From Mixophyes australis (lineage: Eukaryota; Chordata; Amphibia; Anura; Limnodynastidae), in assembly GCA_036250195.1 (NCBI GenBank), contig JAVHZZ010000010.1, positions 79,901,257-79,965,256 on the forward strand: a stretch of DNA of 64,000 nucleotides. The letters are read 5' to 3'. Of the stretch, positions 33,099 to 45,741 are shown in pieces. Each line of letters begins with the position of its first letter. Position 1 is the stretch's first letter. The notes beneath the pieces were generated by a model. It was not told the DNA's origin. It searched no databases and worked only from the letters and a program-made list of their open reading frames with translations. The translations under genes were made by a program, and so were the position numbers.

Positions 33099-33550
33099 AC
33101 AAAACAAACTGAATCTCTGGCACTAATGAGGAGCTCAGATGTCTATATAAAGACACAGTAATTTCCTGGTATCAAATGCAACTCACAATAGGAGGTAGTG
33201 TCAGTCCTCCCAACAAGATATACAAAAAAGAAAACCGAGAGTTGCGCAGAAGTACCTAATAGGCATTTAATAAAAATCACTTTGAAATTGTACACATTGA
33301 ATATATCAAAAACAAGCAACCACGATAATGTGGCATAGAATATAAACCTGCATATACACTTGCCCTTTAAAAACAGGAGTAAAAAACTCCAATATAAGCT
33401 CAATAAAAAAGAGACCACGTGACCTCAATTGCAAACATATACATGCACGCAAATAGATACAAACTTATGATACTAAGTGTCACCAGCTGATAAAGGTCGT
33501 TGGTATATTCATTAAATTTTGTTCTTTCCAGATTCAGAGGAGAAAGAAAA
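33099..33550 (+). repeat. block B' of the satellite region
   Basis: Second copy of 30772-31228, preceded by a short (AT)n just as B is. After AGGAGAAAGAAAA it continues with unique sequence instead of the 467-bp array. Confidence 0.85.
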
Positions 33551-33728
33551 CTTTCTCTTAAAGTGATTTTGAGAAAAATATATACATGTATATGTAAAAA
33601 GCTGTTAACAACAATTTAAGTACTACAGAAATACATGCATCATAGAAGCTTGGAAAAACAACATAGTACAATGACTGAATGACTGATCAAGTAAATTCAA
33701 CATCTAATTCAAACCTAAAATAGAACAC

Positions 33729-34312
<584 letters not shown>

Positions 34313-34400
<88 letters not shown>

Positions 34401-34405
34401 GTCAG

Positions 34406-34440
<35 letters not shown>
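34313..34440. repeat. (AT)n followed by (CATA)n
   Basis: (AT)n at 34313-34397 and CATA repeats at 34408-34432. Confidence 0.95.
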
Positions 34441-34441
<1 letters not shown>

Positions 34442-34492
34442 TGATAGAGCTAATAAAAGCATTCTTTAAGCCTACATGGTTTTAGATTTTTA

Positions 34493-34690
34493 GATCAGAG
34501 GTGCTGAAACCCAGTCCTCCAGAGCTACCAACAGGTCATGTTTTCATGATTTTGGTCTTAAAAACATGTAGAATAATTACTGCCCGAGATAAATAGGTTA
34601 ACTCACATGTACATGACCAAAGAAATCCTGAAAAATATGACCTGTCGGTAGCTCTTGAGGACTGACTTTGAGAACCTCAGTCTTAGGGCA
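34493..34690. mobile_element. palindromic MITE (ACAGGTCATGTTTTCA family)
   Basis: Left half AGAGCTACCAACAGGTCATG pairs with right half ATGACCTGTCGGTAGCTCTT, and CAGTCCTC pairs with GAGGACTG. The whole element could form one imperfect hairpin. Part of the motif (CCAACAGGTCACATTTTGAG) appears again at 34722-34741 and may be a nested partial copy. Confidence 0.75.
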
Positions 34691-34759
34691 ATATTTCACA
34701 TACCTGGTTCTTAAATCCCTCCAACAGGTCACATTTTGAGTATTTCTTTATCATACACA

Positions 34760-36740
34760 GGTGAGTCAATCTATTTGGCTAAGTACGTTTCCCACCTGTT
34801 CTCTCAGACAAAAATACACAAGAATGAGTTTTTTGGGGTATTTGAGGACTGGAGTAAGATATTGAAGGCAAAATATTCCTTACCTTTGTTTAATGAAAAG
34901 TTGATTTCCATAATCAAAATCCACAGAGCTATCTGAAACCTCATTGTGACCCAGGATCACCGTGCACACCTGTGGAATTTCCAAACAGGAACTTCCCTCA
35001 TACTGTGCTCAATTTAAGGCTTTATAAGAAGAAAAGCTGGCTTAGATCCATATGAAATTAACTGGTGAGTTAAGAGGTGGAGTTTAAAACTAGTGCTGCT
35101 GCTTATACACATTCATTGCAATGTATGCTTACCCCAGTACTACATTAATAATTAAGAGCAACATATTAATTTGGCCTATTGTGTTTTAGGTTCAGGTCAG
35201 GAGAATGAGTTTAACAATTACATGCTTTCTTAAAGAAATTATCTTTCAAGGAGGCCTGGAAGACTTTCTGGGGGCAGTCATATACAAAACGCCAAAAATA
35301 CAGAGATGCAATGCAGATTTTTTTTGTCTGCTGTGCACATACACCAATGCACACCATTATTTTGTTATTTTAAGTGAATCTGTGCAAATGACTGATGCAA
35401 CTGTTAATGAGATTGTGGTCCATTATAAATAGGCACATTTTGGCAAAAGTAAAATTCTTTCTGTAAAGTCTTACATTAGGGCCTCAGTTTTGTTTCAAGT
35501 GGCAGCATTCATGCATTGCCAGATACTAACATGGTTTCCATTTTAGTGGAACAGATTCCACTGTGTAAGGAAGATTTTCAGGCAGCCCACCAGAGCTTCA
35601 GAACAGATCAATTGGAGCAGTAGCTGAGGAACGACACCCTTCAGCATGACGTACGGGAGCAAGGAAGCTCTCTGGGGGCAGGCCGATGACATGTGTCTCC
35701 AGTGAATATGATGCAGCCATTGCATTTTCTCTACACTACACATGACAGGTCACAGTAGCCCCAGTGACGTCTCATCAGACTCTGACCAGTTTCCTCAAAC
35801 ACACTCACCTACTGGACAGGCTAACAGTAAATCTAACTAAGCGCCCAGCTGCACAGCTTGATGAGCAGGGTGGTCACATGGTTAGGTATACAATTACATC
35901 CCTAATGTGGGGTATTAGGGCTAAAGTCAAGAAACATGAAAATGCCTACTGGCATTAGGACTATGTTTCCCACACAGGGTAGGATTGGCATGCCTCTCTA
36001 AAGTAGAAATGGGTTTTTCGCCTTTAAAACCTAATGCTAAAACCTATATACCTCTGTGCAATCAACACTAAAATAATTAATCTTTAAAGTTTGCAAATGC
36101 AGGCATTTACATTTTCACTGTTTAATCTGTTGCCAATTAAAAAGAAACATCCTTTAAAAATATTTCATTGATAACACATTATATGGCTACATCTAAACAA
36201 GATAGTACATATCTTTCAACATCATTTCATTAAAAGACTAGAATTTATAGGAAATAATTAATACAAGAAGCCGATGCACCAATAGTCTGGGCGTGATTAT
36301 CAAGTTTTCTGTTTTTTGGTTGATACATGTTTATATGTCCCACTCTGTTGGCAATCCGTTTGTCTTTACAAAGCATATAACCACTACACTTTAGACATTT
36401 TAATAGATTCGCTGAACATCGATCTTGTTGGGATAACATAAGTCCATATTTTACTAAGGAGGAACACATGGTGTTTTAACATCATTGTAAATTTATATTC
36501 AGACTCTTTAGTGTTTGATTACAACAATGTCACACTTGTCGTCTTTTCTGCTTTTGTGACTCTATACTGTTCAAAGTGGTAGCACATCCCTGTGAATATA
36601 TGAAATGCTAAAAAAAACCTGAAAGGATACTATTAATTCTATATAAATGTAAAATCTGGGAGTCAAATAAAACTATTGTATTCATAGATGGATAGCGATA
36701 CTCGCTGGTTGTCTAAAATTCAGAGTTCCTTCTTGGACAA
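34760..36740. other. unassigned DNA
   Basis: Several short ORFs (for example 35205-35432, 35543-35743) without recognisable domains. No repeat identified. Confidence 0.4.
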
Positions 36741-37060
36741 TTTCCTAGAAGGCATTGGGTCGCCATCGCTTCACTTGCGAACCCGACCATATGTCCGATA
36801 CCCTTTGGGTAGAGGTATGTAGCTGTCAGACCACAGGGAGATGTCAGATGATTTGATACCAGTGTATGTTGCTCCTCTGACTAAATTTCATTACGGTGCA
36901 ATTTTTAAGCGGTCCATTGAGGTTATCGGCTTAGATCCGAACAACTTTTTCACTCATTGTATTAAGATTGGGGCAGCTATGGTTTTAGAAGGGTCTTTCA
37001 TTGAAGCAATAAAACATTTAGGATGATGGAAGTCCGATAGCTACAAGAACTCATAGCGCA
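36720..37060 (+). pseudogene. tyrosine recombinase fragment (DIRS/Ngaro-like)
   Basis: The frame from 36841 reads LTKFHYGAIFKRSIEVIGLD, then FFTHCIKIGAAMVLEGSFIE and AIKHLG*WKSDSYKNS. This fits the C-terminal catalytic part of tyrosine recombinases in DIRS-order retrotransposons or Cryptons: an H-x-x-R block (here HCIK, with the Arg replaced), a GAA motif, and LGRWKSxxY holding the nucleophilic Tyr (Arg codon is a stop here). Only the domain end remains, so it is inactive. Which YR group it comes from is not decided. Confidence 0.7.
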
Positions 37061-37129
37061 GTGTAAGCACAGTGTGAGGTTCAGGTTGATCTCTAAACAT
37101 ATGTTAATCGCGAACACACATTTTACGTG

Positions 37130-37617
37130 TAAAAATCAGAGGTCCAATACAGGCCAATTGGGTAAAGGACCTACAGTCCCTGTCTCTCCATATCCTGAGC
37201 TCCAGCAATTCTACCAGTTCCAGTTTCTGAGTTCTGCTACCCCTTTCCTGTTCCAGTTGACTTGACTTCCCTGTTGTGACCTTGGCTTGGCTCCTGAATT
37301 CTCCTTTTGGATCCTGATTTTGTCTATGCTTCCTGTCTAGCTCTGACCTTTAGCTTTCCTGACCACTCTTTGCATTCTGATTTGACACTGCCAACCAGCC
37401 AGGCTTGATCTAGGATTGCCTTCTTTCACCCACCTGTTTCTCCAGAGACTAAGTTCGAGAACCGCAACTTGCACATCCCATGCACAGAAGCCCATAACTC
37501 CTTACGGGTGTGCCTGGTGAAGACTGGGGGCATGTTAGACTCTGTGCCTCTTTGTTCAGTAGCACTAAATACTGGTAAACTGGCTCCATCTAATATTTCC
37601 TGTTGGTTTCGTGACAC
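37130..37617 (+). repeat. Gypsy LTR fragment (R/U5 part)
   Basis: The part at 37455-37617 aligns with the minus-strand reading of the LTR at 13537-14159: shared order CGCAACTTGCACA or CACAACCTGCACA, CTGGTGAA(G/A)AC, TTAGACTCTG, and TTGTTCAGT, and end GTGACA/CTGACA. U3 is not found; a solo or broken LTR of a related family. Confidence 0.65.
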
Positions 37618-37639
37618 AAGCATTGGTCCTTTCATTCAC

Positions 37640-38690
37640 TTTAATTTCTTTTGGTTTTGAAGTTGAAGATGTTGTGGGTGGTGATAAGGGAATTACAATT
37701 TGTCTTAAGGCTGTGAGACATTTCTTGTGAGATATGATCTTAAAGGTTTTACCTTCATATACAAGTAGATGAAAGGGAAATACCTGCCTGTAAGTAATCT
37801 AATGATTTCCCAGTGCTTTTGCAATATTAATCTGATCTTTTCTCTTTCTAAATTTAGAAGGGGACACATCTTGGAAGGCTTGTATTAGAGAAAGAAAATT
37901 GTCTTTAAAATAGTGAAATCGCATAATTCTATCTGTAGTGGATGACTGTTGTATGGTTTTGAAGAGGTGTGTCCAGTCCGAAAGGAGATCACCAGTCAAC
38001 ACATTTTGAAGACACTGTTGTAGGAAATCATTTAAGTATTTTGGAAGTGCCTTATTTTCAGAATTCTCTTGAATTTTCCTGATGCAAATATTTTTGCATC
38101 TGGATCTGTTCTCTAGATCCTCAACTTGCTCATTAATTTTACTATAATAACTGATTTAAGGTCTTTAATATGCACATTTTTATTTTCTGTTCTGCAATAT
38201 CTGTTCTCGATCCAAGGCTATCCATTTATAATGTAAAATCAGCTTCTGATCTGTTCTTGGATTGTTGTTTTTATAATCTTCTGTATTTCTGATGATAACA
38301 TGGTGATAATGAACATTCAAGATCCTTCATTTCAGAATCTGAAGATTGATATAAAACTGTGAGATGCGATTATTTTCTTTATCAAAAAAGTAAGTGGAGA
38401 AATTTTTCTGAGTAGATTTATTTTCACTGTGACATCATATAATAGAAGATCAATTATTGTATCCCAACTATATCTTGTAAGTCAATAGGATGACTAAAAT
38501 ATTTCAATGACATGACTGAAGTTCTATTATCACTGTGTAATGGTCCAGATACTGAATTGGAGTCTAGAGACTTTTCCTGTGGGAAGGTGATTTCCATGAA
38601 TTTGGCATCATCCCCAGAATCGAGCATCGCCAGACTGACAATTAGAAGAGACCCAGAAGAAAGTATTATTGGGAGAAAAAAATGAGATTG
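37640..38690 (-). pseudogene. L1/Tx1-like LINE ORF1 remnant
   Basis: On the minus strand 38160-37990 reads KINEQVEDLENRSRCKNICI and LPKYLNDFLQQCL; then ORF 37799-38002 has DWTHLFKTIQ and IMRFHYFKDN, followed past a stop by TYRQVFPFHLLVYEGKTFKI. This is the coiled-coil end, RRM core (LExRSRRxNLRI block) and C-terminal domain of vertebrate L1-clade ORF1 proteins. The product binds L1 RNA. Several stops make it a pseudogene. No adjoining ORF2 is present. Confidence 0.75.
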
Positions 38691-38929
38691 TTGAGACAGA
38701 GGGTCAGGAGATTTAATAGTTGTGAGATGGAATTTATTTGACTAGACTATAGCTTGGAATCCACTTGTATAAAATCTGCCATAGCAATGTTTTGACAAAT
38801 GTTTTTTGGGCAACTGAATGCATAAGGTCCTTTACCACCACAATACAATGTCTTTGTTTTTCATTAAAGCAAAGTGGTTTCCTAATTACATCAATTTGTA
38901 TTGGTTCTGGTGAGACATTAGGACTGTCT

Positions 38930-39540
38930 ATGGCTTCTCGGCCTTTTAGCTAAGATCAAGTGCAGTTGTGGCACAGCTGCACTTGCTCCTCTGGTCAGGG
39001 GCCGGGTAGGCCACTTTGAAAGTCTGGGACAATTGTGCCTCCGGAGTGGTGTCTTGGGGGTTTTAGCACCTATGCACTTTTGACCATTTTCTTTTACCAC
39101 CCTTATTCTTTGCCCTGGCCTTTTGACTGGGTGAGAAAATTTTTATAACCAGCCCAGCCATTAGGCTGGGGCCATACCCATTCAGCACGATTTATTTTTT
39201 CTCCACATTTGTCACTTTCACTTTTATGTTTTTGTTTCACAGATTTTAGTGTGCGTGTACGCCCTTATGGGCGCTGTCCCCGAAAGATCTAGAGGGGCTG
39301 TGTGGCCCTGAGGTTCTGGCCCCCCTTCCGGTGGTTGGATTAGTTGTCGAGCCCTGGGTGAAGCTTTGGTGGATCCCAGGGGCTAAAGGGACCCCCCTAG
39401 CCTTGTGGAAAATGGCCTTGCCCCCTAAGGCACCTTTTGGTTCCAGGAGTCGGGAACTAGGGTCCTTCCACTCTCAAGGAGGGCCATGTTCCGCATCCAT
39501 TATGCACGCTTCTCAAATTTTACACTTCTTTTAGAGCACT
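38930..39540 (+). mobile_element. repeat with U2 snRNA-like head (SINE-like)
   Basis: 38930-38963 reads ATGGCTTCTCGGCCTTTTAG then CTAAGATCAAGTGC, matching the first ~30 nt of U2 snRNA (CTTCTCGGCCTTTTGGCTAAG) with two or three changes. Beyond this the sequence is not U2: a GC-rich body (GGTCAGGGGCCGGGTAGGCC, CCTCCGGAGTGGTGTC) with a branch-point region absent. SINEs with snRNA-derived heads are known in other vertebrates; this looks like one. The 3' boundary is estimated. Confidence 0.6.
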
Positions 39541-39686
39541 TTGGATTATGAAAACACGTTCTCAGGCTTTCAATAGAGAAAACAATTCGGACTGTCTAAC
39601 GGTGGGGCCTTGAATGCTGTTGAACTATAAAACTGATGCATATTATTGCCCACTCCAAAGCTCTTCTTCTCTCATTTTCCCTCTTA

Positions 39687-39877
39687 AGGGTATATTTACT
39701 AAGCTACGGGTTGAAAAACTGGAGATATTGCCTATAGCAACCATACAGTTTCTAGCTGTCATTTTGTAAAATGTACTAAAAAAATTATAGCTAGAATAGC
39801 TAGATAGCTAGAATCTGATTAATTGCAATAGGCAACATCTTCACTTTTTCAAACCCGCAGTTTAGTAAATATACCCC
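39687..39877. mobile_element. palindromic MITE (GGGTATATTTACTAA family)
   Basis: AGGGTATATTTACTAAGCTA at the left and the reverse complement of TTTAGTAAATATACCCC at the right; the inner arms (GGTTGAAAAACTGGAGA / TCTTCACTTTTTCAAACC, ATTGCCTATAGCAACCA / TTGCAATAGGCAAC) also pair. TTA on both sides (39684-39686, 39878-39880) is a PIF/Harbinger-like 3-bp duplication. A very common frog MITE by my recollection. Confidence 0.9.
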
Positions 39878-39889
39878 TTAGTTTTTGAT

Positions 39890-40560
39890 CAATTCTAAAG
39901 CATAGTCTGGTAAACATCAGAGATGTCCACTCTGGCCAGTTTATCTTTTGCTTGCTCTGAAAGACCATGACAGAACTGGATTTTTCTGGGCAAAAGCATT
40001 CCACGTGGTGTCTGCATTTTTTTTTCAGAATTCAGCAGTATACTCAGCCACAGAGCGTTTTCCTTGGTGCAGTCCATGGAAGTTACCTTCGACAGTGGCA
40101 TATTGATTAGAATCATCCAAAACTTGACCCATAGTAGAAGTAAAAGAGTTCGTATCTAGGAGGAGACCGTTATCTTGCTCTGCATAAGGAGAGACCCAGG
40201 CAAAGGCTTCCCTAGACAAAAGATTAATTATGAAGAACATCTTCATCTCATCATTTAATGAACTGTGCAGATTGCATCTGAAAATATATGCGGCACTGAT
40301 TTAGAAAACCTCTGTATAAGCGAAGACACCCACTGAAATTTGATGGCAATGGTAGGCACAATTTGATTGCAATTTGTGCAGAACCAGTATCATTATTTTT
40401 TTAAATCTTCCTTCAATTTAGCTATTTGCTCTTGCTGGGTGTTAACAAGGGGTTTTGGTTCCCCAATCTTCTTTTGATAAATGCAAGCAAACTCTTGCAA
40501 CTCCTTTATTTGGTTCTTTGGAGTATTTAGCAGGGTTTTTTGGCCAGATTCCTCTGTAAT
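39890..40560 (-). pseudogene. Gypsy gag remnant (third element)
   Basis: ORF 40025-40246 reads KMFFIINLLSREAFAWVSPY, YATVEGNFHGLHQGKRSVAE and YTAEF; the next frame (39895-40116) reads FCHGLSEQAKDKLARVDIS. This is the Gypsy Gag capsid order. Upstream, 40400-40560 gives a coiled-coil-like leader (QQEQIAKLKEDLKK). One frameshift and some stops. No LTR or pol was found beside it. Confidence 0.8.
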
Positions 40561-40921
40561 GGTCCAGAGACTAAATTTGAATTAAAGATAAATAGATTTT
40601 TTTCCTTATAGTTATTTTATTCTGTATTCGTCAGAGGAGCAGGTAAAGAATTTTAGCTAGGTGATAATTCTTAGCTCTGCAAATCATTTTATGCTTTTAT
40701 TATAGTTAGTTTGCAAACGTCACTCTCTAATTAACTCTTAATTTTAGTGCTTATATTATAGTACTATTATTGCGCTATTGATTCAGAATGACAGACAGGA
40801 CAGACATTTTTCTCATACAAAATGGCTGAAGTCTGTGCAATTGAAAGAGGTAACCTGTGTACTATCTCTTGTAATCAACTGTCTTTCTGCTATCTCCACA
40901 TGAATGTCCCAACGCTACCTA

Positions 40922-41109
40922 GGGGTAATTGTACTAAGTGCCGATTTTTTCAACTTGCCACTATTCGGCGAGTTTGCAGTGAAAATTTAAAGCAGCAATG
41001 GCTTTAAAGGCATTGTTTTGCCTTTAAAGCCATTGCTGCTTTAACTTTTCACTGCAAACTCGCCAAATAGCGGCGGGTTGAAAAAAACAGCACTTAATAC
41101 ATTTACCTC
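40922..41109. mobile_element. palindromic MITE (GGGGTAATTGTACTAAG family)
   Basis: Left GGGGTAATTGTACTAAGTGC pairs with the right end; inner arms AAGCAGCAATGGCTTTAAAG and GGCTTT... CTGCTTTAA are near-perfect inverted copies around 41020. CTA on both sides (40919-40921 and 41110-41112) is the probable target duplication. Confidence 0.88.
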
Positions 41110-41112
41110 CTA

Positions 41113-41965
41113 AAGTTCAACATGTCCAAAACAGATCTTATTATCTTCCCTCTTGCCAGAGTCACCACCTGCCCTCATATTTCCCTCACTGTCAATAACA
41201 CCACAATTTCCTCAGTCTCCCAAGCCCGCTGCCTTGGTGTCACATTTGTCTTCAAACTCTGTTTTACTTCTTACATCCATACTCTCTTCCAATCCTGTCA
41301 GCTCCACCTTATAAACATTGCCAGAAAATGCCCTTTTCTTACTTAACATGCTACCAAAACTCTTATCCATTCTCTCATCGTCTTCTGTGTTGACTATTGC
41401 AACCTCCTGCTATCTCGCATTCCTGACACCCATATATCCACACTTCAATCCATCCCAAATGCTACTGCAAGACTGATCTTCCTCTCTCACCACTTCACAT
41501 CTTCTGTACCACTTTGCAAATCCCTACACTGGCTCCCTGTGTTCTCCAGAATCCAGTTCAAATTATTCACCCTTACCTACAAAGCCCTCAACACCACTAC
41601 CACTGCATACATCTCAAATTTCATATAAAAATTCTCTCCCTCCCACCCTCTTAGATCTACCTCCGTACTGTGCCTTGTCTCTTCTCTGGTAACTACCTCT
41701 CACTCCCACCTACAAGACTTCTCCCGTGCTGCTCCCCAGCACACATTTGCTCATCTTGTTTCAGCTGTGCCATCTTCCACTTAGAATGTAAGTTCTCTAA
41801 TGAGCAAGGTCCTTCATATCCCTTTTTTTAATGTCTGCATTGAGTTTGCCTACCTTGTATGTCCCTGTTTTATGTATGTACTGTTTTCCTTACTGTACGG
41901 CACTGCAGAGCACTGTGGCGCCTTACAAATTTTGTGCTTCACAGTGCTATAAAATATTTTTTTTC
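41113..41965 (+). mobile_element. L2-like LINE fragment
   Basis: Broken frames give KTDLIIFPLA, SVSQARCLGVTFVF, LSHSLIVFCVDYCNLLLSR-like text, LQSIPNATARLIFL, CKSLHWLPVFSRIQFKLF and TYKALNTT: the RT end and C-terminal domain of L2-clade ORF2, older than the copy at 28.4 kb. The 3' end has GGCGCCTTACAAATT. A palindromic MITE sits directly at its 5' edge. Confidence 0.75.
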
Positions 41966-42260
41966 CTTTTTATTAGGTACAATATCATTCATAATAAGAA
42001 GGTTTTTTCTGTCAAAAGCCAGGAGATGGCCCTAATGGCACATAGCTCTCTCTACCTCTCCTCTGAAGGACCCTTGTAATTAGACCATTCTGTCAATCCA
42101 GTGATGAGCCACACATTGGTAAGATAAATTCTGTAACTCAATGTAAATGAGCCAAAGTGTCTCTTTCCAAGCTCAGTTGAGCCAAGGCCTTCCCTTTAAA
42201 ATAATATTTAACAAAAAAAATTATAAAATTAATTGAATGAAAATAAAGTAATCATATACA

Positions 42261-42420
42261 TGTAGTATCATCATGATCATCATCATTTATTTCTATACCG
42301 CCAGCAAATTCCGTAGCACTTTACAATTAGAAGCAAACACAGTAGTAAAGCAATACTGTGTAACAGAAACAGACAGAGCGGTAGTATGTTATATTGTATA
42401 CTTAGATGGCAAATACATAT
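42261..42420 (-). mobile_element. L2-like 3' tail
   Basis: ATCATCATTTATTTCTATAC followed by CCGTAGCACTTTACAATT is the reverse complement of the 3' end seen at 29225-29265. Confidence 0.75.
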
Positions 42421-42689
42421 GGTTGACTATAAAAAGTATATGCTGCATGGTTAAATCTGTGTCAAGTTCATAAACAATTGAATATATTTTTGGGAATTTT
42501 GTCAAAATGCTTTAAAAAAAAAATTGCTATGTATTAGTTAATAAATTTAATTTTTTTTTAGGATGTTTTTGTTTTGTGTTTTATTTACAAATTTAAAATG
42601 TAAAAACATGCAGTATTTCTGTTTCACATTAAGTATTTTCAGTTTGCACTCACAAGTGACATTTTGTTGTATAATTTCAAAAAAGCTCC

Positions 42690-42765
42690 ACATTATGATC
42701 ATCAGCATCACCATTTATTTATATAACGCCACTAATTCTGCAGCGCTGTACAGAGAACTCAAAAG
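42690..42765 (-). mobile_element. SINE/L2 3' tail fragment
   Basis: ATCACCATTTATTTATATAA followed by GCAGCGCTGTACAGAGAA matches the tail of the SINE at 45742-46075 in reverse. Confidence 0.65.
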
Positions 42766-42769
42766 GATA

Positions 42770-43254
42770 CGGTGTGATCATAAGGGGGCACAGTGTGATG
42801 AAGGAGGGGCATAGGTTGATGAAGGAGAAGACTGTTCCCTCTATTTCACCTTTTATGTATTTATTTTGGCCTATGGGTGCCTTGGAAAATTTACTGAGAC
42901 TCTAAACCGAAAAGTTTTGTAACCTTTGGAGAGGGAGCGGGGTGAAGCGTTGTATCCAGAACTCCGAAAGACTGAGTGACAAAAACTTCTGGCTCACTCT
43001 TACTATTTTATATGATTTTATGAGTTTATGGAGACATTGAGGTTGACAATGTATGAGTCCCCTTGTTCATTATTTTCATCACTCTAACTGAACTGTGAAA
43101 CCATTACATTTTTTGTAGCTTCAATGTAAAAGCGCTGCAACTTTTAATAATGGTTAATATCATATTTTCATAATAATGACATTTTTATGATATGGGAGAG
43201 ATATTTTTTTTCTGGAAAGAAACCAATATCTTCATAGACAGTATTTTGGCAAAG
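42770..43254. other. unassigned DNA
   Basis: No feature recognised. Confidence 0.4.
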
Positions 43255-44055
43255 CTATATCGGAAGACGACTCAGCCTACCTCTACACTGCCTCCTCTTT
43301 GTTGAAGATGTTATTCACATACTGGTGTAAAATAATCCATCTTTCAAAAAATCACAGGTTCAGATGTACCAACTAATCCTGGATTCTGGCTTCTGTCCTT
43401 ATCCAAAATACCCATCTCTTCATATAAAAAGCACTTCTTAAACACCTGAACAATGCAGTGAAATCTCAAATACCAGTTCGCTGGAAATTGCTTTCACCTC
43501 CTACTATGATGGAATGGTTCATTTGTATCGATTTTTATAAGTCTATGGAAGATCTATCCCTCTCAGCCTGTTACCGGACCTCTGAGTTCACAACTATTTG
43601 GTTCAACTGGTTGAAATTTAAAGAAATAAATGACTACCATACAATACTAACATCCACCCTCCCATCACACTGACAGCATTTACATAGAGATGACTTGATA
43701 CAACTCCTTTCAATTTATTGGCATCATCCCATTATTTATCCATTTTTATGAGATGACCATGTACATTTATTCCATAATTAACAGCCTGCAATCAAACTCC
43801 CTTTGATTTTTTGTTAGACCTTTTATAATGTTTTTATGCATCTTTCTATCTACTTCCCCTTCTTTTATCCCCTCCTATTTTCTTTCTCCCGCTTTCCCAT
43901 GTCTGGATGTTTTCCCCCATTATGTTATATCTTTTTTCGCCATGCTAAAATCGTTTTCTATGTTACTGACTTGCCATGATGATTGCTTATAAATTGTTAT
44001 TATTGACTATTGTTATCTACTATGCAACTTACAAATAAAAAACACATAAAAAAGA
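43255..44055 (+). mobile_element. L1/Tx1-like LINE, ORF2 end and 3' UTR
   Basis: ORF 43458-43673 reads VRWKLLSPPTMMEWFICIDF and MEDLSLSACYRTSEFTTIWF followed by NWLKF, the ORF2 C-terminal block of L1-clade LINEs (WKSxxPPT ... W). The 3' UTR ends in ACTTACAAATAAAAAACACA and an A-rich run near 44055. Upstream, 43255-43450 keeps only scattered ORF2 similarity. Same type as the copy at 16.09-17.14 kb. Confidence 0.75.
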
Positions 44056-44119
44056 ACTATGTGCCTTCAAAGATCTATTTAAATCAGAATTACCAAAACT
44101 AAACTGGTTCTGACTATAT

Positions 44120-44146
44120 ATTATTATTATTATTATTATTATTATT
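44120..44146. repeat. (ATT)n microsatellite
   Basis: About nine ATT units. Confidence 0.9.
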
Positions 44147-44625
44147 AAATATTAACCTTTATTTATAAGACACCAAAAAGTTTCTGCAGCGCCGTACAGA
44201 GGCAGACATAAGACCATACAGGGTAGATGTAGTACTGAACATTAAACAAATACTGCCAGGACTTCAAACACTCCAAACATAGCTTGCATAGTAAAGTAGG
44301 AGCAGAAGAATAGGTAGAGAAACAAGAGGGAACAAGGTCCTCACCAGAGCTTACATCCTAGAGGGAGGGCAAACAGACAGGAGGCACAAAGGGAGTTAGA
44401 GGAGGGGATCAAGCGCAAGAGAGGGGGGAAAGAGAGGGTAAAGTAATCAAGTATGGATAGAAGATTAGGTGGATGGCTGGTAGGCTTTGAGGAAAAGATG
44501 AGTTTTGAGTGTCCATTTAAAGGAGCCCAAATTATGAGATAGTCAGATGGAGTGAGGGAGGTTGTTCCAATGAAGACGGGCAGCTCAGGAGAAGTCTTGG
44601 ATTCTGGAGGGGGATGAGGTGATCA
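44147..44625 (-). mobile_element. LINE 3' region (L2-related repeat)
   Basis: Begins with TTTATTTATAAGACACC and GCAGCGCCGTACAGAG, a minus-strand L2-type tail; continues with CAGAGCTTACATCCTAGAGG and a purine-rich region. Similar tail-plus-body repeats are frequent in frogs by recollection; the coding part is not seen. Confidence 0.6.
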
Positions 44626-44639
44626 TGGTAATAAATATA

Positions 44640-45741
44640 TATTAATGTTACCATCATCTATTTCAGCAGCATGGTCTGCAAGATGCAAATCTGCCTAATC
44701 AGAATGATTCAATGACTAATGTGTTAGAGTGGAAGATTTAACTCGCTGTTGTGTAGAGACTTTAAAAGAGTTGTTTGCTTGTTGCATGCTTGTAGTGTTC
44801 ACATTTTCTTCTCCTATACTACTCACCAAACTAATTTTCCAAAAACTTAAAAATTTATTACAAAGAATACATATTCTTAATTTATCAATAAATGTTTGCT
44901 ATTTAATGTATTTTATTGTATTACTCTCTTTATTAAAGTTTATTATATAATTTGTATTAAAAGAGGCAAAGGATTATTGAATGACCAAATCCTTTTTAAA
45001 AGAGGAGGGCACAAATTAATTTTTTGAAGGGGACGCCAGACATGCTAGCACCGGTCCAGTTGGCTTCATTTAACATTGAATTGCATGGATCAGGTCTATT
45101 GTACACTTGGTGCTGTCTGAGACCATCCTAGGACACAACTAACTTGGGGACAACAAAGATTGATCAATATAGAATATTTTATGATTTTGCTTATAAATTG
45201 TTATTATTGACACCTGTGATGAGATGGAAATATCAGGACTTTAAAACTAGGGATTTAGCCTGCTGGACACCTCTTATTATCCAGTGTTTTACTAGACACC
45301 CCTTATTATACAAGCAATGCTTTACATTGCTTGGATTCTATTGCTTGGATTATGTATGTATGTATCTTATGTCCATTTATAATTCTTAAATGGTGCCAGA
45401 TGGAGTTGCACATACTGATACTATTATGACAAAATGCATTTTGTTTGTGTACTCTTAGTTGTGAAATATGCCTCCTGGCCACTGCTTCTATATGCTGGCA
45501 GCAGGCAACCCACAAGGTTGCCTCCTTCTTTAGCAGATGTGCTGGAGCTCCACACCTCAGGGTGTCTACAAGTGATCGGAGGATTAGGTGAGGTCCAGAG
45601 ACAGCTCCTAGTACACGGAAACCAAATCCATGCCATCTTTAGACACACCACCTTATGAGAGGGAGATGTTTTAAATGATGTAGGCACAGGGTGTTCCCTC
45701 TTCAGGATAGTGCTGACTAGGAGTCTCTACTTCTATCAGTA
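44640..45741. other. unassigned DNA
   Basis: Short ORFs (44729-44950, 45144-45389, 45424-45687) have no recognisable domain. Confidence 0.4.

Noticed and set aside
31478..33161. Repeated 104-, 88- and 78-codon frames in the 467-bp array
   Set aside because: They recur only because the DNA units are nearly identical; the period is not a multiple of three and no domain is visible.
38930..38963. Functional U2 snRNA gene
   Set aside because: Only the first ~34 nt match; the branch-point recognition part, Sm site and 3' stems are missing.
45424..45687. Opposed ORFs on both strands as a gene
   Set aside because: Overlapping frames on both strands with no domain; likely composition effect.
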